From Plantago ovata (taxonomy: Eukaryota; Streptophyta; Magnoliopsida; Lamiales; Plantaginaceae), in contig CM051456.1 of assembly GCA_028274465.1 (NCBI GenBank), positions 65,582,753 to 65,646,752 of the forward strand: 64,000 nucleotides of DNA. Reading direction: 5' to 3'. Position 1 is the stretch's first letter; every line of letters starts with the position of its first letter. The notes under the pieces are model-generated. The model searched no databases. It was not told the origin of the DNA and saw nothing but the letters and a program-made list of their open reading frames with translations. This document shows, piece after piece, positions 28,647 to 37,022 of this stretch. A program made the position numbers and the translations under genes.

Positions 28647-29060
28647 TGTTGGTCCCTTTAAACAACAAGAAAAGACTAGAGGGGGGTGGTGGTGAATAGT
28701 CGTTTCAAACTTTTCGTCTTTTAAAACTTTCTCAGCAAGTGCTTATTACTTTTCAGTAATGAGTTTGCTGGTACTTAACTTTCTCAGCAAGTGCTTATTA
28801 CTTTTCAGTAATGAGTTTGCTGATACTTAAAAACAGAGTGCGGAAGTCTTTTACAATAAGTGCTTTTATCAGATAGCTTGTTTCAGCAAGTGAGCAGAGT
28901 AACAAAGTATGAAAAACGTAACTTGCTGAAAACTAAGTGCAGTAAAGTAAATCACAGAAACACTTTTATAGTGGTATCTGAGAGTGGCGTAATCTCTCAA
29001 CTAATCCACTTTGTCCTTTCTAGGACAGAATCCTCTAAGATAACATATGAGGTTCCTTAC
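28647..29060 (-). mobile_element. element F: partial Sirevirus-type copia LTR, minus strand
   Basis: The satellite stops at 28646 and an LTR terminus (tgttggtccc, complement of the gggaccaaca that ends the LTRs of A and D/E) starts at 28647. The segment matches the complement of the last ~410 bp of those LTRs. It contains a C/G homopolymer tract and two tandem TCAGCAA...TTGCTGA stem-loops (period 52 bp at 28732 and 28784). At 29061 it is cut by the LTR of gypsy element C'. The five bases before the terminus (gatat, 28642-28646) are the expected target-site duplication; its partner is not in the window. Confidence 0.88.
28732..28823 (-). repeat. twin stem-loops in the Sirevirus-type LTR (element F copy)
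   Basis: Two tandem 52-bp units each read TCAGCAA, spacer, attact-tttc-agtaat, spacer, TTTGCTG(A/G). The inner six-base arms and the outer TCAGCAA/TTGCTGA arms could pair. The same pair of units is present near the LTR 3' end in element A (about 34378-34470) and in the inverted D LTR (about 55655-55755). Confidence 0.7.
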
Positions 29061-29899
29061 TGTTGAAGGGTAATTCGTACTGCTTTCTATGTTCGCAATG
29101 GATCGTCAATCTAAGCTATTCTAGTTCTTCTTCATGTAGTGTTCCTCTTGAATAGGTAATGAACCTTATCGTAGCTTCCTCGTACCTGAAATATACTGGA
29201 AGGGAGGGGTTAGTGTCTCTTGCCCGGTATGTAAGATATCAGACCGGAGTGAGGACTTTACGAGTCGGGAGTTGTGAGGCTTCCCTAGTACGAGTAGTAA
29301 ATGTGGTGGGTGAGTGGTAGGTGAGAGGTGTTAATGCTTACCCGCTGGGTAATGAATGAGTTCTTTATATACTCATAGACTTTTGAAGTCAGCCCTTGTA
29401 GGATTGTGACAACTGTCCGGACGGGATTGAAGCCTCTTTAGGCCCAAGCCCATTAAGGAGGTCCATGGGCCTTGGCCCAAACATCTTGGCTAGGGTTGAG
29501 AGGGCAAGATGGTCATTTCAGGTCCCACTTAGTAATCTGGAGGACGGGCCCCACTGGGAGTGACCATGGGTGGTCGCCCAGGTGTCCTCGTGCCTTCCTC
29601 TTACGTTGGTGGTCCAAGTAGTGCTCTGCCTAGTTTCTCTCGGAGAGTGTTACCTTGACGTAAGGACTCCTCGAGCCCTAGAGATGCTCCTCGAGCCCAA
29701 TAGCTGCCTTGTCCTTGTGTTGAGCTTATTTTGAGGGTTGGCCTCTTAGTGATGGTCGGACCCTATGTTGGTCGAACCACACCTTAGTGACATACTTGGG
29801 TGTGGTCGCGCCCCTTGAGGGACGGCCTATGATGCTTTGTCGCGCTCTTAGACCCGCTCCAGTTCGTACATCCAGACTGGACATATTTCAACACTAACA
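29061..29899 (-). repeat. 3' LTR of gypsy element C'
   Basis: About 839 bp, beginning tgttgaaggg and ending aacactaaca on the plus strand, which are the complements of the cttcaaca end and tgttagtgtt start of element C's LTR. It shares long stretches with 50788-51549 in reverse, such as the segment with ccgctccagttcgtaca. It is longer than C's copy (762 bp) and clearly diverged, so the two are not products of one recent burst. Confidence 0.85.
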
Positions 29900-29912
29900 T
29901 ATGTCCCCCTAG
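29900..29912 (-). promoter_or_regulatory. polypurine tract of element C' (complement)
   Basis: Directly beside the LTR, the plus strand reads atgtccccctagt, whose complement is the purine-rich actagggggacat followed by the LTR start tgttagtg. This is the place and composition expected for the plus-strand primer, and it fixes the element's orientation as minus. Confidence 0.75.
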
Positions 29913-30149
29913 TTTCCAAGTATCTTTGTAGAAGATAGTTGAGGAACTATGTTGAAGTAGAGGTCGAGCAGAGCCTCGACTAGTAACGGGCGAAAAAAGA
30001 TTTCCGTATTCGCACCTTGGTATCTTTCCCTCCTCCTATCTCTCCACCCCCCCCCCCGTTTTTATAGGGTGCGAGCAGACGTTGCTCGGACCTTATGAAA
30101 AGAGGTATGTTTGCTGGGCAGAGATCGGATCCGGGTAAGCATCCCTTGG
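29913..30149 (-). other. 3' untranslated region of gypsy element C'
   Basis: No domain is recognisable. It holds an 11-base C run at 30047-30057 beside a CT-rich tract. Short frames across it overlap low-complexity sequence and are not credible genes. Confidence 0.5.
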
Positions 30150-30286
30150 TGGAATGGAATGACTTCTTGCCGCTTTTTTCTTGCCAATTATCTCGAGGAG
30201 AGATAATTCTGAGAGTGTCGTGGAACGACTTCATGCCGCTTTTTTCTTGCCAATTATCTCGAGGAGAGATAATTCTGAGAGTGTGG
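30150..30286. repeat. 66-bp tandem repeat with perfect inverted repeat, gypsy 3' region
   Basis: The phrase ttgccaattatctcgagg starts at 30181 and 30247, a period of exactly 66 bp, with a degenerate partial copy upstream from about 30150. Each unit contains aattatctc-gagga-gagataatt, a perfect nine-base inverted repeat with a five-base spacer. Tandem repeats in the 3' region are common in Tat-type gypsy elements. The same unit occurs in the LTR of copia element A at 33896-34015. Confidence 0.9.
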
Positions 30287-30566
30287 CTCCTCGATCCATT
30301 ATCGCAGATCCGCCGAATCTTTCTCCTCGGAGAGATTGTTACTCCTCGCTTCGTTTTAATTTCTCGTGATATGGTCCTCGGTCTTCGGATTACCTGGTGT
30401 ACCTAGGTAATCCGCGTTCGGACTGTAAGGTGTCTCAGAGCGGGAGCGCGGAGGGCAAATTCGTAAAATCCTCAGGCCGCTGTGATTTGGGTCGTTGATA
30501 GTGGCCACGTGTTCGATCCGGATGGAGCGAGGGCATGCGACGATTCGTATCCCCGAGATACCCTTC

Positions 30567-30574
30567 TATAAATA
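30567..30574 (+). promoter_or_regulatory. TATA box for the antisense ORF of element C'
   Basis: The sequence ctataaatagg at 30566-30576 is a strong plant TATA box, facing the plus-strand ORF that starts at 31350. A start site near 30600 would give a leader that runs into the probable 5' splice site at 30776. The element itself is transcribed from the minus strand, so this would be a separate antisense promoter. Confidence 0.6.
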
Positions 30575-30775
30575 GGCCGATACTTGGTCATTCCACACTT
30601 TTCGCAACCTAAACACTCAGAGCAAAAAGAGAGAGCGAGGAGCATATTTCAGTGATCGACGAGCAAGGTGATCGACACAAGAAGAGCGCGAGGAGCAGAT
30701 TCCGTTGTCCAGAACCAGTTTTTTCAGGCGAACTTGAACTTTTCCGGCTTCCATCCTTCCAACACTTAGTATCAC

Positions 30776-31348
30776 GTAAGTTTTGGCATTCCAATTACGA
30801 TTACTTTCTTTAATCGATTCTTTCTACACTTGAATTCTCTCCTACATGCTTTTATGCTTTCGATTTTACCTTTGCATGTCTTCCCATATTTCGTTGCATG
30901 AATATTCGCCAGTGGGCGGCGGCCTAAGAACGGCATTGGACTTAAAAATCACTAAACTGACCTGTAAATGGACTTTAATTGAATCGATTTGACTTGCGTG
31001 GCCTTAGGATGAACTCCCCCTTTTTTATGCTTCTTTTCTTTGTTGTAAGTCCCCGTTGCCTCCTCCTTAGAAAATGGTCGTAACTGTAACTGTAGGAACT
31101 CTATTTTTTCGAGCGGTTGGTCGCTCGTATGCCTTCTCTCTCTTTTATGTTTACTCGCGTGCTTGCCTACTCGCTCTTATCTGTTTCGAGCGGTTGGTCG
31201 CTCCGTAGTATAACTTCTTCGATGTGCCCTTTTTTCCTTATCTTTTGAGATTTTTCTCCATTCGGGAGGTCAAACGTAATGAATATACCTAAACGGACCT
31301 CTCGGACTATCACAAACCATCCTAATTTCTTCTTTGCCCACCTTTAGG
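30776..31348 (+). other. probable 5' UTR intron of the antisense ORF
   Basis: A donor-like gtaagttttgg begins at 30776. The acceptor-like tract ttctttgcccacctttag ends at 31348, two bases before the ATG at 31350. The interval is T-rich, as plant introns are, and no frame continues through it. This is an inference from splice-site appearance only. Confidence 0.45.
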
Positions 31349-31349
31349 A

Positions 31350-33091
31350 TGTCCGAGAGGAGCGACGACAGTCAGAACCAGTCGGCCGTCGGAGAGTATG
31401 GGAGCGACCATACTACATCGCCTGATACGTCAGATGTATCGACGACTTTTCTTGACGATACCATGGAGCAAACCGTTTGGGCCGAGGAGCCCCAGGTTGA
31501 GCACGGCGGTGAGGAGGAGGCATCTGAAGGTTAAGAAGGCGGCGATGCTAACGCCGATGAGGAGGATGAAGATACTGAGAGCGAGGAGGATTTGTATGAG
31601 CTGGTGAGCCGCAAGTGGCGTCGCACTGAAGATGACGACTTTATCGACGACCGGACCGAGGAGGAAGGCGGTCCCTCAAATCATGGGGTGTCCGCGGAGC
31701 TGATCACTCGCGCTGCACAAGTACATGGCCGCAATTACGGGGCAGTTAATGTGGTCCCTCCTACTGAGATCAGGATCGAGGACATGGACGACACTGAGAG
31801 GCCAGAGTTGGCTTTGTCGCTTTACGAGGAAGGTGACCACTCGGTCCAACGAGGAAAAGGCCCGATTCCTGTGCAAATCGTCGATAGCGACGACACTAAT
31901 GAGGAGAGCGACGAGGATGATGACGCTACCTCTCCTCGAACTAGTCCACCGCCGAAGAGGGTTAGGTTCCCTCCTCAAACTATTAGGAGGGTCGTAATTA
32001 CAGATGAGGAGGAGGAGGTTCCCTTGGCAATCACGGATGTGAACAGGGATGAAGCTGGTCCGAGCACTATGTCTCCTTCCTTCTCGGAGATGCATAGACA
32101 AGCTATCAGAGATGCGGACAGATATGCGCGCGAGGAGGAAACCAGCTATCATTCGATAGATCCCACAACTATTGACTTTTCATTTCCAAGTAATACTCGA
32201 GCACCCAATCCGCTCGAGGAGCAGGAGTATAACCTTAGGCTCGCGCAGCGAGCAGCTGATGCCGAGAAGGCCAAAGCCGGGAAGGCTAAGAGGGCGAGCA
32301 AGCGTTCTCGCTCTGGAAAGAGCAAAAAGGCCAAAGCTGCCGAGGAGCCTGAGCCTAAGTCCACCAAGGTTGCTCAGAACAAGTTCACGAAGAGTGCTCG
32401 CACCGTGGACCTCCCCGATCCGGAGGGTGAGAAGAACGAGGATGGTATCATCCCGACCACGGCTTCAACTGTCAAAGTCGAGGAGGTTGCTACTCTACGA
32501 TGGAAGTACTCTCTTCCTGAGAGTAAGTTCGACATCCTCGTGCCCAAGGATGACCAGACCTTCTATAACGCTCCACCTGGATACATGGCCGTTCATTGTC
32601 TAAGCCTGGATCGAGGATGGATACTTCCATTCTGTGACGCTTTCCGCGATATATTCAATACTCTGGGGATCGCTCCTTGGCAATTAGTGCCAAGTGCCTT
32701 CGGGACTTTGGTCTGCTTTGGAGTCTTTTGCATGAAGAGAGGGATCGAGCTCAATTTCCACAATTTTAATCAATTGTTCCGAGTCTCGATGAGCTCAGGG
32801 AACAAGTATTTTTACTACTTCAACGCGCGACCAGGGTTGGGCTTTATTATGGACGCTCCCAGCTCCTCGGGGTACAAGTGGTTCCACAGATATTTCTACA
32901 TCAAGAAGAAGAGGTTGCCTGGCATGAGCGAGGAGGAGGCAGAATGGGGAGTACCGAAACTCATGTTTAGGGGGAAGATCACCGAGAAGCATCCCCTGCC
33001 CGAGGAGTCAGATCCTTGGGTCTTGGAGCTCGATGAGCAAAATCGGGGACCCCATCCCGAGAAGTACTTCTACTGGGGATTAGTCCTCTAG
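31350..33091 (+). pseudogene. antisense extra ORF of gypsy element C' (gypsy-type transposon domain)
   Basis: An ATG at 31350 opens a Ser/Glu/Asp-rich frame that meets a stop at 31532-31534 and then continues in the same frame to 33091, about 580 codons in all. The first ~330 residues are acidic with Lys/Arg-rich patches and look disordered. The next part (about 32550-32980, with LSLDRGWILPF, TLGIAPWQLVPSAF, LVCFGVFCMKRGIEL and YKWFHRYFYIKKK) fits the putative gypsy-type transposon domain (Pfam PF04195) known from extra ORFs of plant gypsy elements. Its function is unknown. It runs opposite to the host element, behind its own TATA box and a probable leader intron. A codon-like reading resumes after the stop at 33089-33091 for about 30 codons, to a donor-like gtaagat near 33174, so the last stop may also be a mutation. 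Confidence 0.7.
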
Positions 33092-33312
33092 CCGCTCCCG
33101 TACATGGCAGGCCTTTCGCCCTACTCGCACACGGGCTATACCGGGAACCGGTATACAAAGGAAGTCCTCTTCGGTAAGATAGAAAAATAGCTTTTATACT
33201 TGTATTTTTTCTTTTCTTGCTTTGCTTGCTTGCAGTATGTGCTCGCTTTTCTTTTCCTTCTCGGCTTTCGTGCTCCTCGATCGTTAACTAACTTGTGTCT
33301 TTTCTTTGCAGC

Positions 33313-33559
33313 ATATTGGTTTAACTAGATAATGTCGAAGACTCTTTCCGCAAAGGAGGAAGCAAAGGCTCGCTAACAAGGAGACCAAGATCCTCGGTTC
33401 TCTAAACCTGACTCCTCCTCAGAACGCCGCGCATCATCGGGATGCTCTGGTCCAGGAGGGGCTCGAGACAAGGGAGAACCCTGTGGATGCTGTGAAGAGG
33501 GCCGAGGAGGAGGCGGCAGGGAAGAGGGCTAAGGAGGCCAAAGAGGCCGAGGAGGAGGC
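33313..33559 (+). pseudogene. downstream exon fragment of the antisense gypsy ORF
   Basis: After an acceptor-like tgtcttttctttgcag ending near 33312, a frame rich in Lys, Glu and Ala runs to 33559 (for example KRAEEEAAGKRAKEAKEAEE). It looks like a coiled-coil tail, which suits the C-terminal part of proteins of this family. There is a frameshift near 33370-33380. It is cut at 33560 by the LTR of element A; the five bases before the LTR are gaggc. The exon reading is an inference. Confidence 0.45.
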
Positions 33560-34550
33560 TGTTAGGAAACTTGTAATTTTGATGAGCAATTAACCATGCT
33601 AAATTAAGGAAAGTCCAGTAACTAGTACTCATAAGGTCCATAGGAATTTTAAGGACATTGTAAAAGAGGAACGTTTGTTGAAGACTTAGAGTAGGTGCTA
33701 GATAGGTTGGTTTTACCGCTTATGATGTATCTTGTTTTCTGAAAAGAAATACAACCTATTGAAGCATTTGCTGATGATGTACTTTGTTTTTAAAAACAAA
33801 CTATTGAAGCATTTAGAACCGCTCAGAATCTTGAAGATTTCGAAGACTGAAGACTAGAAGATTTCTGAAGACTGGAGCTACAAAGGCACATGTGTCTTGC
33901 CAATTATCTCGAGGAGAGATAATTCTGAGAGTGTCGTGGAACGACTTTATGCCGCTTTTTTCTTGCCAATTATCTCGAGGAGAGATAATTCTGAGAGTGT
34001 AGTGGAACGACTTCATGCATAGTTTTGTTGATTAAAAGTACCAAGTTTGGTGAGAACAAGGTTACGTTCTCTAGTTAGGTTGGAGACGAAGCAAGTGTGC
34101 TTTGGTTTCTGTTTGGATCGTTCTAGATAGGTGTTGTAAGGAACCTCAATCTTATCTTAGTGGATTCAGTCCTATAAAGGACAAAGAGGATTAGTTGAGA
34201 GATTACGCCACTCTCAGATACCACTATAAAAGTGTTTGTGTGATTTACTTACTGTACTTGTTTTCAGTAAATCATATCTTTTTGTACACAGTCACTCACA
34301 TCACTTGCTGAAACCTTCATTTACTGAAACAGCGCTTATTGTATCAAAGACTTCCGCTCTCTGATTTAAGTATCAGCAAACCTAGTTACTGAGAAGTAAC
34401 TTGCGCTTGCTGAGAAAGTTAAGTATCAGCAAACTCAATACTGCAAAGTAATAAGCACTTGCTGAGAAAGTTTTTAAACGACGAATTTTTGAAAAGACTA
34501 TTCACCCCCCCCCCCCTCTAGTCTTTTCTTGTTGTTTAAAGGGACCAACA
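33560..34550 (+). repeat. 5' LTR of element A with a replaced centre
   Basis: Starts tgttaggaaacttg and ends gggaccaaca (TG...CA). The first ~335 bp match the start of the D LTR (53187 on) and the last ~535 bp match the complement of 55575-56110. The roughly 680 bp between these, which in D carry the TATA box at 53900, are absent and replaced by 120 bp of the 66-bp gypsy repeat. Near the 3' end are the twin stem-loops and a C12 run (34505-34516). Confidence 0.85.
33896..34015. repeat. 66-bp repeat unit inside the copia LTR of element A
   Basis: The phrase ttgccaattatctcgagg starts at 33897 and 33963 (period 66), nearly identical to the two units at 30181 and 30247 in the gypsy element 3.7 kb to the left. 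About 1.8 units are present, with the nine-base inverted repeat intact in both. Left of it the LTR reads aaggcacatgtg; right of it the LTR resumes at catagttttgttgatt. Confidence 0.92.
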
Positions 34551-34552
34551 AG

Positions 34553-34564
34553 TGGTATCAGAGC
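34553..34564 (+). promoter_or_regulatory. primer binding site (initiator tRNA-Met), element A
   Basis: The sequence tggtatcagagc begins two bases after the LTR end and is the standard complement of the plant initiator methionine tRNA 3' end. It marks the start of minus-strand DNA synthesis. Confidence 0.93.
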
Positions 34565-34662
34565 TGGAGGTTCTTTAACCTTCAGCACTGAACCTAGATC
34601 CCCTTAGGTGCTTTCCGTAAATCACTCTCACTTGATCAGTTTGGTAGTGCTTTGCTGACAGG

Positions 34663-36983
34663 ACGTCTCTAGGAGACGCTCCCTTGCTGAAGCTGGAAAA
34701 CTACGAAAAATGGCGAAACAACATGATGCTACATCTTGAGGCCATTAGTGATGAGATGGTCACTGTCATTAATGATGGACCTATCAAGATCACTAAGGTT
34801 GAAAGATGTTTTCCTCACAAGACCACTGAAGCTGGAAAGGAAACTATCTTAGGCGAACCGGTTGATACCGTTGTCCCAAAACCGAGAGAGGAATGGACTT
34901 CCGACGAAGCCAAGAGATTCCGTCTTGATGGCCAAGCAAGAAACATCATCATTCGATCAACTCCGAATACCATACAGTGCAAACTGTGGGGTGCTAAAAC
35001 TGCTAAGGAAGCTTGGAAAATGGTTCAAGATCTTTGTGCTGGATCTGACAAAACCAAGGAAAACAAACTTGAAGTGCTGAAATTAAAGTTCCAAAACTTT
35101 AAACAAGGTACAAACGAGTCACTGGAAGACTTGGACTTCAGATTCACAACTCTTGTTAGTGAAATGGCAGCCTTGGGTGTTGGAAATCTTTACTCAGACT
35201 CTGAGAAGGTGAAAACCATCATCAGAAGTCTGAATCAAGAATGGATCCACACTCAAAACTTCTACTACAATCAAGGAATGCCAGACATTACACCAACAGA
35301 GTTGTTCTCTCATCTTGCTACTATCAATTATGAGACAAAGCAAAGAGAAAATGTGTTTGCTGAAAAATCGCAAAACATTGCTCTTGCTGCAAAGCCGTCA
35401 TCTTCATCAGTAAGGAACTTGAAAGGCGAAAAGCAAAAGAGAAGCTGAAAAAGCATCTTGGTAACAACTACCATAAGTACAAGAATGAGACTAGCTCGCT
35501 GAACAAGCAAGCTCAGCAAGAAACTTCATCAGAAGAACCAGCAGTTGGAAATGATCTCCGCTTTTACTGCAAAAAGCCTGGACACTTCAAAGCAAATTTC
35601 CCTTTGCTAAAAGGCAAATCTGCTGAAAAGAAGAAGAAGTTCAAAAGAGCTTTTATTGCTGAAGAAAAGAAGAAGCTTCAAGCAAAAATCGATGCATTGT
35701 GCATTGATACTAGCTCCGAAGACAGTGAGGATGAAAGCTCAGACACTGACGATGAAGAAGCCACTCTAGACGTGGAGATTGGCAAAGAAGTTTGTGGAAT
35801 AGCTATGGAAGCTTATCCAGATGTGTCAAATTACGAGTTCTGCCTTATGGCCGGTCAGGTAAACAACCCTACCTCTGACTCAGACTCAGAAAGTGAAGAC
35901 GAGATTGACCTTGACAAGATTCAAGGAGAAATTCAAAGATTTGAGAAAACTCTAAGCAGACAACAAGAGAAACTACAGATTGCTGAAACTCTGACCAAGC
36001 AGACTACTGAAAAGTATGTCTTGCTGAAGGAAGAGACAGAAGAAAAGGATGCAGAAATAAGGTGTCTTAGGAAGTTGATTGCTGAAGCTACAAAGAAGAA
36101 TTCTCAAATGGCATTAGAATTGGAAGAATATCAGTCCTCAATTCTAAAGCTACTTGCTGAAATCCAAGAAATGAAAAAGATGAAAATCAATTTCAAATCT
36201 TACACTGACGCAAGTAATACGCTGACTGAACTAAACTCTTGTTTGAGAGATCCATCTCAGAAAGAAGGTTTAGGTGCAACGTATGAAGGTGATGACGTAG
36301 AAATCTTGAGTAAAGACAAATCACCGATTTCCTTCGTACATGCTACTGATAGTGGTCTACCAGAACTCTATCAGTTTGGTCAATCTAAGGTTGCTGAAAC
36401 ATGCAATCAAGTACCTACGACCATAAAGCCCGCTGTTGCTACTCAAAGTAACAAGACTTTAAAAGGAAAACAGGTTGCAGTGAAACAAACTGTAAAGAAG
36501 AAGGATGTTGTGAAGCATTCCGCCAAACAAGTTGCTGAAAAGCAATTTGTTAAGTCAAAAGGCAGGATTACTAAAAGTAATCAGAAGACCTTTGCTGAAA
36601 AATCTGAATCAAGTAAGGTTGCTAACACAAAAGCTCAGCATTCTCCGAAAAGTGGACTCGGTTTCAAAATCAAGCAAAGTCAACTCTTTCATGAGTATAA
36701 GCAAAGTCAGCAAAGATACTTCAAAGAGATGAACAAAATCAAGCCTAGGAGTTCTGAAAAGGCTCTAAATGTTAGGGCTAGAAGGAACCTTGCTAGAAAA
36801 GAACTTACTAAAAAGTATGTTCAACAAAAAGGTCAACCGAGCAAGACACCACAACAGAAAGTGGACTTGATCAGCACAAATCAAAAGTCTTTCAGCTCAA
36901 AACCTCCTAGTTCCTCAGCAAGTAGAAAACAAGTCAAAGTTGAAAAACTTAAGACTTGGGTTTCCACTGGACGCATTTCTTGA
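34663..36983 (+). pseudogene. gag of element A (broken)
   Basis: Nucleocapsid/capsid polyprotein of a Sirevirus-type element. The capsid part (34684-35400; motifs WRNNMMLHLEAI, LGVGNLYSDSEKV) is followed by a zinc-knuckle region, an acidic Ser/Asp tract, a long coiled coil (about 35930-36200) and a Lys-rich tail. The start codon seen in D is ACG here (34663-34665). About 67 bp are missing near 35415 between short direct repeats, shifting the frame so that the first frame ends at 35448. In the knuckle (35559-35600) the first Cys is Arg and the last Cys is Phe, so two of four zinc ligands are lost. The second frame (35604-36983) contains the coiled coil and tail. Confidence 0.88.
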
Positions 36984-37022
36984 ACATGTTAATGGACATC
37001 CAATATTGGATAATTAACTTGT

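Larger units (their letters stand above)
29061..33559 (-). mobile_element. element C': Ty3/gypsy (Tat-type) element, minus strand, 3' part
   Basis: Composite of a 3' LTR (29061-29899), a complementary polypurine tract, a long 3' untranslated region with 66-bp repeats, and an extra ORF running antisense to the element. It sits inside the LTR of element F; the five bases before it are cttac. Its LTR is the same family as that of plus-strand element C at 50788-51549, which is followed by a gypsy-type gag. No pol or gag of C' is visible, because element A interrupts it at 33560 and the remainder should lie beyond the window. The Tat assignment rests on the antisense extra ORF and the tandem repeats in the 3' region, both established traits of that lineage. 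Confidence 0.75.

Noticed and set aside
28860-29066. 68-codon frame
   Set aside because: It lies in the LTR of F and runs over its junction with C'; no similarity or start context.
29980-30406. Frames of 62-103 codons on both strands
   Set aside because: They come from the 66-bp repeat and neighbouring low-complexity sequence.
31676-32152. 158-codon minus-strand frame
   Set aside because: It is the complement of the codon-biased antisense ORF region and shows no domain.
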